A stretch of 45,597 bases of DNA from Opitutia bacterium. Its GTDB lineage: Bacteria; Verrucomicrobiota; Verrucomicrobiia; Opitutales; Opitutaceae. The notes beneath the pieces were generated by a model that saw only the letters and a list, made by a program, of their open reading frames with translations, was not told the origin of the DNA and made no database searches. Below are positions 7,168 through 15,686 of this stretch, one piece after another (within the stretch, counting starts at the first letter, position 1; the number at the start of each line of letters is the position of its first letter). A program made the translations under genes and the position numbers. The DNA lies in NCBI GenBank assembly GCA_947453695.1, contig CANGHW010000031.1, forward strand, positions 1-45,597, written 5' to 3'.

Positions 7168-7660
7168 CTAATGACCAATGACCAATGACTAATGACTAAT
7201 GTCTAATGATGGAGGTTTGCCCGCGAATCATGCGAAATGGGGCGAATGACGGAGGTGGGGAACCACGAAAAACACGAAAGGCGGAGGGTGGCCCACGGAA
7301 CACACGGAATACACGGAAGGGTAAAGGGGCGATGGGCGGAGGGCGATGGGCCAAGGACCAATGCCCAATGTTTACTGACTAATGTTGAAGGTTTGCCCGC
7401 GAATCATGCGAATGGGGGCGAATCACGGAGGTGGAACCACGAAATACATGAAACACACGAAAGGCGGAGGTTTGCCCACGGAACACACGGAATACACGGA
7501 AGGGGAAGGGGGCGATGGGCGGAGGGCGATGGGCGAATGACTGATGACTGAGGGGTGCCCGCGAATGATGCGAATGGGGGCGAATGACGGAGGTGGGGGA
7601 CCACGAAACACACGAAAGGCGGAGGGGGCCGCGGAATGCACGGACGGGGAGGGGGCGATG
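7168..7660 (+). repeat. Composite word repeat, copy 5: three units in tandem
   Basis: Three successive composite units begin near 7168, 7355 and 7535, with a period of about 180-190 bp. Each has A (accaatgaccaatgactaat), B (cgcgaatcatgcgaaatg), C (cacgaaatacatgaaaca) and D (cacggaacacacggaata), then the tail 'gggcgatgggcggagggcga'. The third unit has a worn D word. The array fills the 624-bp gap 7098-7721 and stops about 60 bp before the esterase start. Unit-to-unit identity looks higher than between distant copies, suggesting recent local duplication. Confidence 0.85.
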
Positions 7661-7721
7661 GGCGGATGGTGTGGTGAGGTTGGGGTTGTGGGGACAGGGG
7701 GAAGTGGTTTCGAGTGGGGGG

Positions 7722-9029
7722 ATGAAATTCTTTTCCTGGCTGGCGGTGGTGTCGTTGGGGTGGGCGGTGTTCCTGGGGGCGGCGGAGGGGGTGGCGCCCG
7801 TGAAGCCGCGGGAGGTGCTCACGGTCGCGGCGGATCACGCTGATGCGCTCTACCGGCGCGGGGAGACGGTGACGTTTGCCGTGAAGCTCGAGGTTGATGG
7901 TCAGCCGGCGGACGCCGAGGTGCAGTGGACGCTCACGCAGGACGGGGTGGAACCGAAGCGAAGCGGGTCGGCGAAGCTCGTGGGTGGGCAGGCGACGATC
8001 ACGGGGTCGCTCGCGGCGCCGGGATTTTTGCAGTGCCGCGTGACGGGGCAGGTGGGCGCGGCGAAGCTGACGGCGCTCGCGGGAGCGGGCGTCGAGCCGA
8101 CGGCGATCAAGCCGAGCCAGCCGGCGCCGGAGGATTTTGCAGCGTTCTGGGCGGCTCAAAAGCAGGCGCTCGCGGCGGTGCCGGTAAATGCGCGGCTCAC
8201 GCCGGTGAAATCGCCGCGCGAGGGCGTGGAGACGTTTGACGTGCAGGCGGACAGCGTGGGCGCGGGCGTATCCGCGTATCTGGCGTGGCCGGTGGGCGCG
8301 AAGCCGCGAAGTCTCCCGATCATTTTGACGGTGCACGGCGCGGGCGTGAGTAGCTCCAATCTCGGCGGCGCCGCGGGTTGGGCCAAGGACGGCGTGCTGG
8401 CCATGGACATGAATGCGCACGGTCTGCCGAATGGGAAACCGAAGGAGTTTTATGCGGAGCTGGCGGCGGGCGAATTGAAGGACTACCGTGTGGCGGGGCG
8501 GACCGCGCGTGAGACGATTTATTTTCGCGGCATGTATCTGCGGTTGGTGCGGGCGCTCGATGTGCTCACGGCGCAGCCCGAGTGGGACGGGCGCACGGTG
8601 GTCGTGTATGGCTCGAGCCAGGGCGGGGCGCAGGCGATCGCGGCGGCGGGGCTCGATGAGCGGGTGACGTTCTTCGTGGCCGGCGTGCCGGCGGGCAATG
8701 ATCACACGGGCGCGCTGGCGGGCCGCATCGCGGGCTGGCCGAAGTTTATCCCGACCGGCGAAACGCCTGCACCGGAAGTGGTGACGGCGGTGCGCTACTA
8801 CGATGGCGTCAACTTCGCGGCGCGCGCGAAGGCGCCGGGTTTCTTCACGGTGGGCTTCATCGATACGACCTGCCCGCCGACGAGTGTCTACGCGGCTTAC
8901 AACGCGCTCACGACGGAGAAGGGGATTTTCAACGACATCCCCTCGGGGCACACGAATTCACCGGCGGCCGGGAAGGCGATGCGCGAGGCGGTGATGAAGC
9001 ACTTCGCCGCGCGGCGCGTGGAACGCTGA
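7722..9029 (+). CDS. Acetylxylan esterase-like exported hydrolase (AXE1 / CE7)
   Basis: A 435-aa protein with a signal peptide (MKFFSWLAVVSLGWAVFLGA, cleavage near AAEG) and an N-terminal beta domain (about 30-125), then the AXE1/CE7 catalytic domain. The triad is visible: Ser299 in YGSSQGG, Asp381 in 'GFIDTTCPP' and His410 in 'PSGHTN'. The oxyanion region is 'VHGAGVSSSN'. CE7 enzymes remove acetyl groups from xylan side chains or small acetylated sugars. ATG 7722 (context 'gtggggggATG') gives the signal peptide; the frame continues upstream only through repeat DNA. It is convergent with the esterase operon at 9058, with 28 bp between stops. Confidence 0.92.
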   Translation: MKFFSWLAVVSLGWAVFLGAAEGVAPVKPREVLTVAADHADALYRRGETVTFAVKLEVDGQPADAEVQWTLTQDGVEPKRSGSAKLVGGQATITGSLAAPGFLQCRVTGQVGAAKLTALAGAGVEPTAIKPSQPAPEDFAAFWAAQKQALAAVPVNARLTPVKSPREGVETFDVQADSVGAGVSAYLAWPVGAKPRSLPIILTVHGAGVSSSNLGGAAGWAKDGVLAMDMNAHGLPNGKPKEFYAELAAGELKDYRVAGRTARETIYFRGMYLRLVRALDVLTAQPEWDGRTVVVYGSSQGGAQAIAAAGLDERVTFFVAGVPAGNDHTGALAGRIAGWPKFIPTGETPAPEVVTAVRYYDGVNFAARAKAPGFFTVGFIDTTCPPTSVYAAYNALTTEKGIFNDIPSGHTNSPAAGKAMREAVMKHFAARRVER

Positions 9030-9057
9030 ACCGCGATGGTGGCGGCGGCGGGAGGCG

Positions 9058-9990
9058 TCAGGGCTTCTTGCCGAGGAGATAGCGGTCGAACCAGTCGGCG
9101 AAGAGGGCGCGGTCGGCGGTGATCGTCGTCCAGGTTTTGCCGCCGTGCTCGGCGCCGGGGCGGGTGACGAGTTGGGCGGTGGCGCCGGCGGCGGTGGCGC
9201 GGCTGACGTAGAGCTGCGACTGCTGGATGGGCACGAGCGGATCGGCATCGCCGTGGATGAGAAAGGCGGGCGCGGAGCGGGCGGTGACGTGGCGGCCGGG
9301 GGAGAATTTCTCGCCGAGGCGCTGGCGGCCCTCCGGCGTCTGGGCATCGGGGCCGAAGGCGGGCGTATAGTCCTTCAAGATACCGACGCCGGTGGCGACT
9401 TCGCCCTCGCGGCCGTAATTGAGAAAATCGGTGGGCGGATAGAAGCAGGCGACGGCTTGGACGGCGCTGCTGGCGCGATCGACGGGATCTTTGGCGTCGG
9501 CCGGGCCGGGACCGCCCTCGGTGCCGAGCGTGAGGGAGAGGTGGCCGCCGGCGCTGGCGCCGGTGACGCCGAGCCGCTGCGGGTCGACGCCCCAGCGGGC
9601 GGCATGGGTCCGGATGAAGCGGACGGCGCGGTGGATATCGGGAACGATCTCGGCGAGGATGTATTTGGGCTGGGAGCCGTGCACGACGGCGAAGACCGTG
9701 TAGCCGTGGGCGAGATAGGGGGCGTAGGAGCCGGGGTTGATGCCCTCGTGGGTGGATTTCCAACCGCCGCTGACGAGGGCGATGATCGCCGCGCCATTGG
9801 GTGGGACGGCGGTGGGTTGAAAGACATCGAAGGTGAGGGCCACGCCGGCCCGGCGCGCGTAGACGACGTCGGTGGTGCGCGTGTAGGCGGGAGCGGCGGG
9901 GGCCGGGCTCTGAGCGCGGGCGGGGAGCGGGGCGAGCGCGAGCGCACAGGCGAGCGCGAGGAGGAAGAACGGCGGGCGGGGTAGTTTCAT
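9058..9990 (-). CDS. Exported alpha/beta hydrolase, BD-FAE / esterase-like
   Basis: A 310-aa protein with a signal peptide (about residues 1-27, MKLPRPPFFLLALACALALA). Catalytic features are GASAGGH with Ser146, HGDADPLVP with Asp248 and 'GAEHGGK' with His282. The oxyanion-loop position reads 'VSGGWKSTH' instead of the usual HGGGW. The family includes feruloyl and acetyl esterases acting on plant polysaccharide side chains, and that role is likely here given the adjacent acetylxylan esterase. It is the last gene of a minus-strand operon, 15 bp after the serine hydrolase. Confidence 0.9.
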   Translation of the reverse strand: MKLPRPPFFLLALACALALAPLPARAQSPAPAAPAYTRTTDVVYARRAGVALTFDVFQPTAVPPNGAAIIALVSGGWKSTHEGINPGSYAPYLAHGYTVFAVVHGSQPKYILAEIVPDIHRAVRFIRTHAARWGVDPQRLGVTGASAGGHLSLTLGTEGGPGPADAKDPVDRASSAVQAVACFYPPTDFLNYGREGEVATGVGILKDYTPAFGPDAQTPEGRQRLGEKFSPGRHVTARSAPAFLIHGDADPLVPIQQSQLYVSRATAAGATAQLVTRPGAEHGGKTWTTITADRALFADWFDRYLLGKKP

Positions 9991-10005
9991 GGGGTGGGTG
10001 GGAGA

Positions 10006-11562
10006 TTATTTTTTGTCGGCGACGTAGGTGAGGCGAAGTTCCTGCACCAGCGGCACGGCGGCGGGAGTGAGGGTGAAGAAGACCTCGACGCGGCCGGTTT
10101 CGCCGAGGAGCGAGAACGTGCCGCGGAGTTGATTTTCCGGGACGAGCGGGCTGGTGCCGGTGATGCGGCCGGCGCGGGCGAGGGTGTCGTGGGCGAGCTT
10201 GATCCAGGCCTCGCGCGAACGATCGAGGAAGAAGTTCTCCGCAAAAATGGCGTCGCCGGGTTTCGTGTCCCAGGCGGTGAGAGTCTCAACCAGCTGACTC
10301 TGGCGCTGGGCGAGAATCGCGGAGACGGGGCGTGTGCGCGGCGGCAGCGCGCCCTTCTCGACGAGGAGGGCGGCGAGCCGGGCATTGAGGGAGGACATCG
10401 GGGCGTAGGTGACGTTGGCGAAAGAAATAATGGCAAGGCCGTGGGCGGGGTAGCAGAGCCAGTTGCTGCCGAAGCCGGGCAGGCCGCCGCTGTGGCCGAA
10501 GCGCACGGTGGAACGGGCATCCATGGTCCAGCGCAGGCCGAAGCCGTAGCCGCTGACGGCGGGGACGATCTCGCCGGCGGAGTTTTTCGCATCGGCGACG
10601 ACGGAGCTGACGACCGAAGGCTGCTGCATCTCGCGCAAGGTGGCGCGGCGGACCGGGCCGCGGTCGGTGTCATCGCGGGGCGGCCAGGCGGCGAGATGAA
10701 ACGCGGCGTAGCGGGCGAAGTCATCGATCGTGGTGAGGAGGCCGCCCATGGCGCCGTAGGTGCCATCGTGGAGGAGGGGCTCGGGGCGCCACGTGTCGTT
10801 TTCCCAGCGGTAGCCGAGCGCGAGTTTCTCGGGCGGAACCTCGGAGTATTCCCAGCGCGTGTCGTTCATCCCGAGCGGAACGAGAAACTCGCGGGTGATG
10901 TAGCGCTGGTAGGGCTCCTTGGCGAGGCGGGTGATGACCTGACCGAGGACGGCGAACCCGAGATTGGAGTATTCGTAGGCGAGCCCGGGAGCCTCGGAAA
11001 AGGACAGACCGGCGCGGAGAAAGTTTTGGAGCCCCTCGACCGTGACAGCGAGCTGGCGATCGCCCCAGGGATTATCCTCCGGGAAACCGGCGGACATGGT
11101 GAGCAGGTGGCGGAGGGTGATCGGCGGAGAATCGGCGGTGGGTAACGCGAGCGTGCGAAACTCGGGGACGTAGCGGTCGACGGGATCGGAGAGAGTAAGG
11201 CGGCCGGAGTCGCGGAGCTTGAGGATGGCAAGGGCGGTGAAGCTCTTCGTCATCGAAGCGATGCGGAAGCGGGTATCGGGGGCGGCGGGGATCTTTTGGT
11301 CGACGTTGGCGAAGCCGAGGGCGCGGGAGTGAACGAGCTGACCATCGAGCACGATCCCGTAGGCGACGCCCGGGAGGTGGCGCGCGGCGGCGTGTTCGGC
11401 GAAGGCGCGGTCGATCTCGGGCAGAAGCTCCTGCACGCGGCGGAGGCGGTCGGCGTCGGCAAAGGCCGGTGAGGCATAGACCGGCGCGGGATCGGCGGCG
11501 CGAGTGAGCGCCGGAGTGACGGCGAGCAGGGCGAGGGCGAGGAGACGGAGCGGATAACTCAT
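10006..11562 (-). CDS. Exported serine hydrolase, beta-lactamase class C / esterase fold
   Basis: A 518-aa protein with a signal peptide (MSYPLRLLALALLAVTPALT). The penicillin-binding-type active site is complete: SxxK as SMTK (Ser103, Lys106), YSN at 198-200 and the third motif as 'HSGGLPGFGSN'. A C-terminal region after about residue 410 carries extra sequence. Such proteins are D-aminopeptidases, esterases or peptidoglycan enzymes rather than resistance lactamases; the substrate cannot be told from sequence. The start overlaps the NUDIX stop by 4 bp (ATGA), and the next gene follows after 15 bp, so all three form an operon. Confidence 0.9.
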   Translation of the reverse strand: MSYPLRLLALALLAVTPALTRAADPAPVYASPAFADADRLRRVQELLPEIDRAFAEHAAARHLPGVAYGIVLDGQLVHSRALGFANVDQKIPAAPDTRFRIASMTKSFTALAILKLRDSGRLTLSDPVDRYVPEFRTLALPTADSPPITLRHLLTMSAGFPEDNPWGDRQLAVTVEGLQNFLRAGLSFSEAPGLAYEYSNLGFAVLGQVITRLAKEPYQRYITREFLVPLGMNDTRWEYSEVPPEKLALGYRWENDTWRPEPLLHDGTYGAMGGLLTTIDDFARYAAFHLAAWPPRDDTDRGPVRRATLREMQQPSVVSSVVADAKNSAGEIVPAVSGYGFGLRWTMDARSTVRFGHSGGLPGFGSNWLCYPAHGLAIISFANVTYAPMSSLNARLAALLVEKGALPPRTRPVSAILAQRQSQLVETLTAWDTKPGDAIFAENFFLDRSREAWIKLAHDTLARAGRITGTSPLVPENQLRGTFSLLGETGRVEVFFTLTPAAVPLVQELRLTYVADKK

Positions 11563-11981
11563 GGCGAGACGGGAGAAAGCGAGGCGCGGTAGGCAGCGAC
11601 GACGGGCCAGTCGGCGGCGGCGAGATCGAGCGAGGGCAGTTCGACCGGCTCGACCCAACGCAGTGCGGCGTGCTCGTGGGGGTGGGGAGCGGGTGAGTCG
11701 GGCGCGAGGCGGCAAACGAAAGGGACCATGCCGATGACCACGGTGCCGTAGTCGTGTTGAAAGGCCGGCAAGGCGCGGGTGATGGCGACGGTGCAGCCGA
11801 GTTCCTCCTGCAATTCGCGAAGCAGGGCGGTGGCGGGAAGCTCGCCGGCCTCGACCTTGCCGCCGGGGAACTCCCACTTGAGACCGAGGTGCTTGTGCGC
11901 GGGGCGCTGGGCGACGAGGACACGGCCGGACCCGTCCTCGAGGACGGCGCAGACGACGGGGATGGCAGACGGGGCGGACAC
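11559..11981 (-). CDS. MutT-like NUDIX hydrolase
   Basis: About 140 aa, cytoplasmic. The NUDIX box is perfect: GKVEAGE then LPATALLRELQEELG (Gx5Ex7REUxEExGU), residues about 41-62, preceded by 'KWEFPGG' as in MutT-type 8-oxo-dGTP diphosphatases. It probably sanitises oxidised nucleotides. The frame is open back to an ATG at 12242, but that would overlap the divergent HDOD gene by about 145 bp and add low-complexity Pro/Arg residues. GTG 11981 (or GTG 11996) gives a normal MutT length. It is first in a minus-strand operon and overlaps the next gene by ATGA. Confidence 0.85.
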   Translation of the reverse strand: MSAPSAIPVVCAVLEDGSGRVLVAQRPAHKHLGLKWEFPGGKVEAGELPATALLRELQEELGCTVAITRALPAFQHDYGTVVIGMVPFVCRLAPDSPAPHPHEHAALRWVEPVELPSLDLAAADWPVVAAYRASLSPVSP

Positions 11982-12097
11982 GAAAAGGGAAAACACCGGC
12001 AAACCGGAAGCGCTGCAACCCGGTTGTGCGGGGGCGGGGGCCAATCGATGCTCAAGGTCGGGGCGGCGGAGCCGATTAAACGGGGAAAGTTCCGACC

Positions 12098-13237
12098 ATG
12101 AGCGTCCTCTTCCTGCATTGGCGCAGTTGGTGGGCACGCCTGCTGGGCCGACTGGAACCGGTGGTCGCACCGGCGCCGGACATGGCCGAGGAGGAGCGTG
12201 CACCCGCCGCGACGGCGGTGCCGGCGGAAACCTCCGCGGCACCGGCCCCGGCGGTCGTGCGCGAAGCGCGGGCGGTGGAGGATGTCGCGACGCTCCTCGA
12301 AACGGTGCAACTCGCGTCGCTCAGCAGCGCCACGCCGCGGCTGCAGGCGGATGACGCGGTGCGGGAGCGCATGCTGGCCGAGTTGCAAAAACTGCGGCAG
12401 ATCCCCGCGCTGCAATCGCTGATGCAGGGATTTCTGCGGACGATCAGTCGCGACGATGTGGCGGTGGAGGAAGTGCTGGTGGCGATCGGGCGCGATGCGG
12501 CCCTGTGTGTGCGCGTGCTGCGCATGGCGAATTCGGTGGCGATCGGCTCGGAGCGCCGGGTGGAGGATCTGCCGACGGCGGTGCAGTTGCTCGGCGTGGT
12601 GCGGGTGCGCAAGGCGGCGCAGGCCCTGTTTACGCTGCGGGATGCGAAGCGCGTGGCCGAAGGATTCGATTGGCGGCATCTGTGGGTGCATGCGCTGGCG
12701 ACGGCGGCGATCGCGGAAGAACTCGAGCGCAGACTGAGACCGGGGGACGGATCACCGATTCACCTCGCGGCCCTGCTGCATGACGTCGGCAAGATCGTGC
12801 TCTCGACGCTGGAACCCGAAGCCTACCGCGACGTGCTGATCCTGGCGTGGAATGACGGCGGGCGGCTGGAAAAACTGGAGCGGGACCGGCTAGGCGTGGA
12901 TCACCGCGAAGCCGGTGTGGTCTTCGCGCAGCAGAACGAGTTGCCCGAGCTGGTGGTGCAGGCGATCGCGCACCACGACAATCCGGCCGAGGCGGAGTCG
13001 CACCGGCTGGAAGTGGCGCTGATCGCGCTGGCGAATTTTCTCAGCAAAGCGCACGGGCTGGGCTTCAGCGGGGCGCGACTCACGGCGGACGACGGCGAGT
13101 GGGCGGAGCATCCGGCGTGGGCGGTGGTGCGGGAGGCGTGCGGCCCGGTGGGAGACATCGAGGAGATGGAGGAGGAGTTGGGGCCGTTTTTGAGTGAATT
13201 GAAGATAGAGCTAAGGTCGCTGCGCGAAAGCGTTTAG
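12098..13237 (+). CDS. HDOD domain protein
   Basis: A 379-aa cytoplasmic protein. Residues 1-60 hold a Trp-rich start then an Ala/Pro-rich linker. The HDOD domain spans about 95-300: 'LCVRVLRMANSVAIG' (137-150) is the typical HDOD helix, and 'ALLHDVGKIVL' carries a preserved HD pair (His228, Asp229) with 'AIAHHDNP' further on. HDOD proteins sit in stress, motility and c-di-GMP signalling networks, usually as protein-interaction modules. It is divergent from the NUDIX operon, with the shared promoter region at about 11982-12097. No output domain is attached. Confidence 0.87.
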   Translation: MSVLFLHWRSWWARLLGRLEPVVAPAPDMAEEERAPAATAVPAETSAAPAPAVVREARAVEDVATLLETVQLASLSSATPRLQADDAVRERMLAELQKLRQIPALQSLMQGFLRTISRDDVAVEEVLVAIGRDAALCVRVLRMANSVAIGSERRVEDLPTAVQLLGVVRVRKAAQALFTLRDAKRVAEGFDWRHLWVHALATAAIAEELERRLRPGDGSPIHLAALLHDVGKIVLSTLEPEAYRDVLILAWNDGGRLEKLERDRLGVDHREAGVVFAQQNELPELVVQAIAHHDNPAEAESHRLEVALIALANFLSKAHGLGFSGARLTADDGEWAEHPAWAVVREACGPVGDIEEMEEELGPFLSELKIELRSLRESV

Positions 13238-13311
13238 GGAGATCGGTGGGGGCGCGCGGCAGGGGGGCGCAAAGGGCTGCAACTTTTCGGAGCGAGCGGG
13301 GTTCTGTAGGT

Positions 13312-13569
13312 ATGAAAACCTTCTTTAAAGTGCTCCTGATCGTAGTCGCGGTGATCGTCGCGGTGAAGTTGCTGCCGGTCGCCTTTTTCGCCGGATGTAT
13401 CGCAGCCGGCCTGATCGCGGGGCTGGCGGTGCTCGGCGTCTCGCTGGTGGCGCTGCTGGCCTGTGCGGCGATCGTGGTGGCGGCGCTGCTGTCGCCGGTC
13501 TGGCTGCCGATTCTGGCGATCGTGGGGATCGTGGCTCTCTGCCGGCGCAATTCCGTCAAGGCGGTCTAA
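13312..13569 (+). CDS. Small hydrophobic membrane protein, 85 aa
   Basis: MKTFFKVLLIVVAVIVAVKL begins a nearly continuous hydrophobic protein with two to three predicted membrane helices (about 5-20, 25-52, 53-78), ending in the basic tail CRRNSVKAV. ATG 13312 is preferred over upstream starts because it directly precedes the positively flanked first helix; a possible ribosome binding site 'tgtaggt' is weak. I do not recognise a family. Its position after the HDOD gene (74 bp) and before a 244-aa orphan allows co-transcription. Confidence 0.65.
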   Translation: MKTFFKVLLIVVAVIVAVKLLPVAFFAGCIAAGLIAGLAVLGVSLVALLACAAIVVAALLSPVWLPILAIVGIVALCRRNSVKAV

Positions 13570-13649
13570 ACACCCCGGCAAGCGGGCGGGGGCGGCGCGA
13601 AAACATTCGGGTTGGCGCGCCGCCCGGCGGGCGATTGGGTCGCAGGTGA

Positions 13650-14384
13650 ATGACGGGCCAACTTCCCTCCAGCATCATCGCGGGCATCAGCTTCATCGGA
13701 CACGGGGGCGGAGTCGTGAAGACGCTGGGCGGGTTTCGCAAAGGCCACCACACGGTGCCGGATGCGGTGAATGCGACGACGAACGCGTTTCTCGGGAAAC
13801 TGTGTGCAGGTGAACTGGCCGAGGAAGGCGAGACGCTGTTTCAGAGCGTGCGCACAGGGCTGGGATACAAACGAAAAGACGTATCGCTGGCGGTGGCGGG
13901 GCAGGCGGCGGTGCTCGCGGCGAAGGATTTTTCCGTGGAGATATTTTACGCGCTGGAGGAGAGCGATCCGACGCGCTTTACGGTGACGACGACGCTGCGC
14001 GAGCTGAAGAACGCGGACCTCGCGCGGACGAGCGAGTTTGCGGCGATCTTCGCGGGGAAGTTTACGGAACTATCGTTTGCGCTGAAGAAAGGGGCGCGCG
14101 TGGAAGCGGTGATCGATGCGATCGAGGCGCTGGAGGACAGTGAAAGCGGCGGAGCCGAGGCGCGCGCGGGAGCAGGGCAGGGGAGACTGAGCGTGAGCTA
14201 TCCCTCGGATTGCAGTGAGTGCGAAATCGGGGTCGAAGGGGTGGACGCGAAGGTGCGCTGCACGGGGGCGAGCCTGGAGATCGTGTTTCCGCAGGCGGGC
14301 GGTCCGGCGGAGCTGCTCGATGGATTTGCGGCGGTGCGCGGAGCCTTTGCGATCAGCAAGGCGCTGGGTGGGTTGATCGGGTGA
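13650..14384 (+). CDS. Unrecognised soluble protein, 244 aa
   Basis: A well-formed coding region with mixed alpha/beta sequence. The N-terminal 'IIAGISFIGHGGGVVKTLGG' is Gly-rich but does not match a P-loop or NAD-binding pattern. It is followed by 'GHHTVPDAVNATTNAFLGKL', a charged middle part and a C-terminal beta-rich part with two nearby cysteines ('PSDCSECEIGVEG'). There is no signal peptide or clear TM helix. Length and codon use look like those of its neighbours. I cannot assign a family. It lies 80 bp after the small membrane protein on the same strand and is convergent with malate dehydrogenase. Confidence 0.7.
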   Translation: MTGQLPSSIIAGISFIGHGGGVVKTLGGFRKGHHTVPDAVNATTNAFLGKLCAGELAEEGETLFQSVRTGLGYKRKDVSLAVAGQAAVLAAKDFSVEIFYALEESDPTRFTVTTTLRELKNADLARTSEFAAIFAGKFTELSFALKKGARVEAVIDAIEALEDSESGGAEARAGAGQGRLSVSYPSDCSECEIGVEGVDAKVRCTGASLEIVFPQAGGPAELLDGFAAVRGAFAISKALGGLIG

Positions 14385-14490
14385 GGTAGGGAGCTGAGAG
14401 CGGAGAACGGAGGAGGGCCGCAAAAAGCGCAAAAATCGGAGGGCGATGGTGAATGCAAAGGTGCCCCTAGGCGCGCGGGGACGCAGGGCG

Positions 14491-14522
14491 AAAAAAAAGC
14501 GGCGCCGGTAAGGGCGCCGCTT
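14491..14522 (-). terminator. Intrinsic terminator of malate dehydrogenase
   Basis: On the minus strand AAGCGGCGCC (from 14522) pairs with GGCGCCGCTT across a 6-nt loop, then runs directly into eight Ts (complement of the A run 14491-14498). It lies 35-66 bp after the malate dehydrogenase stop. This is a canonical rho-independent terminator. Confidence 0.9.
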
Positions 14523-14556
14523 GGGCTGAGAAAACGACGACGAGAACGAGCTTCCG

Positions 14557-15540
14557 TTACGCGATCATGTCGGCGACGAAGGAGCGCTCGTCGACGAGTT
14601 CCTTGTTGGTCGCGGCGATCTTGGACTTCGCGAAGTCGTCCATGACATAGCTCGTGATGACCTCGTAGCTGCCGGGGGTCGTGGTGCGGACGGGCATGCC
14701 GGCCCAGACGTTGGCATCGAAGCCGTAGCGGCCCTCGCTCTTGACGGCGATGGAGTGGACGGCGCCGGGGGTGACGAGCGAGCGCACATGATCGACGAGC
14801 GCATTGGCGGCGGAGGCGGCGGAGGAAAGGCCGCGGGCGGCGATGATGGCGGCGCCGCGCTTGCCGACGATCTCGCAGAAGGGACCCTGGAGCCAGGCGC
14901 TGTCAGTGATGAGGGAGGTGGCGGGGGCGCCGTTGATCGTGGCGTGGGCGAAGGACGGGAACATCGTCGGGCTGTGATTGCCGTAGATGAAGATGTCTTT
15001 GACGGCGGTGAGATCGACGCCGGCCTTCTTGGCGAGCTGGGTCTGCGCGCGGTTTTGATCGAGGCGGACCATGGCGGTGAAACGCTCGGCCGGCAGGCGC
15101 TTGGCCTGGGAGGCAGCGATCATGCAATTCGTGTTGGCGGGATTGCCCACCACGGCGACGCGGGCATCGGCCGCGGCGACGGCATCGATGATCTTGCCCT
15201 GTTCGATGAAGATCTTGCCGTTGTCCTTGAGGAGGTCGGCGCGCTCCATGCCGGGACCGCGGGGCTTGGCGCCGATGAGGAGGCACCAGTTGGCATCCTT
15301 GAAGCCGACGGCGGGATCGGAAGTCTGGACGATGCCCTTGAGCAGGGGAAACGCGCAGTCATCGAGCTCCATCGCGACGCCCTCGAGGGCCTTCAGCGCC
15401 TTCTCGAACGGAGCTTCGATGAGCTGGAGGATGACGGGCTGATCGGCACCAAACATGGCGCCCGAAGCGATGCGGAAAAGGAGAGCGTAGCCGATATTGC
15501 CAGCGGCTCCGGTGACTGCGACGCGAATGGGGGATTTCAT
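14557..15540 (-). CDS. mdh: Malate dehydrogenase
   Basis: A 327-aa cytoplasmic NAD-dependent enzyme that interconverts malate and oxaloacetate in the TCA cycle. It has the Rossmann motif GAAGNIG (11-17) and the type 2 MDH features '[15 protein letters not shown]' (substrate arginines about 94 and 100), 'VVGNPANTN' (131-138), 'RLDQNRA' (Arg164) and the catalytic His189 in '[10 protein letters not shown]'. Length is typical. It is monocistronic, with a strong terminator behind it and a TetR-type gene diverging upstream. A worn fragment of the D repeat word lies in its upstream region (15567-15594). Confidence 0.97.
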   Translation of the reverse strand: MKSPIRVAVTGAAGNIGYALLFRIASGAMFGADQPVILQLIEAPFEKALKALEGVAMELDDCAFPLLKGIVQTSDPAVGFKDANWCLLIGAKPRGPGMERADLLKDNGKIFIEQGKIIDAVAAADARVAVVGNPANTNCMIAASQAKRLPAERFTAMVRLDQNRAQTQLAKKAGVDLTAVKDIFIYGNHSPTMFPSFAHATINGAPATSLITDSAWLQGPFCEIVGKRGAAIIAARGLSSAASAANALVDHVRSLVTPGAVHSIAVKSEGRYGFDANVWAGMPVRTTTPGSYEVITSYVMDDFAKSKIAATNKELVDERSFVADMIA

Positions 15541-15566
15541 AGAAGAGAGAAGAAACGGAGTTTTAG

Positions 15567-15594
15567 CCTACGGAACCCGCGGAACACACGGAAG
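15567..15594 (+). repeat. Worn fragment of the composite repeat D word
   Basis: The stretch reads cctacggaacccgcggaaca then cacggaag, the same 9-nt-period 'acggaa' word found in the composite repeats of 1.4-7.7 kb. It lies alone in the mdh/tetR intergenic region, showing that pieces of the repeat are dispersed beyond the dense region. Confidence 0.6.
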
Positions 15595-15686
15595 AAATTT
15601 GGGAAAAAGCGGAATGTAAGGCCGGATGGTGGCGGCCAGAAACTTTGCTGCTGGCTATTTTGGCCGGACGGGTTTCCAAGGGCGCA

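Noticed and set aside
1408..7660. Insertion sequence or transposon remnants
   Set aside because: No transposase frame, no terminal inverted repeats and no target duplications; word order varies between copies.
1408..7660. Integron attC sites
   Set aside because: The words are direct iterations, not imperfect palindromes with core sites, and there is no integrase gene. Only the general cassette-like layout is kept as a low-ranked finding.
7404..8951. Long open frame antisense to the acetylxylan esterase
   Set aside because: Arg/His-rich, starts inside the repeat region and has no motif; the plus-strand esterase has an intact triad and signal peptide.
12098..12242. NUDIX gene starting at ATG 12242
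   Set aside because: It would overlap the divergent HDOD gene by about 145 bp and add low-complexity residues; GTG 11981 gives normal MutT length.
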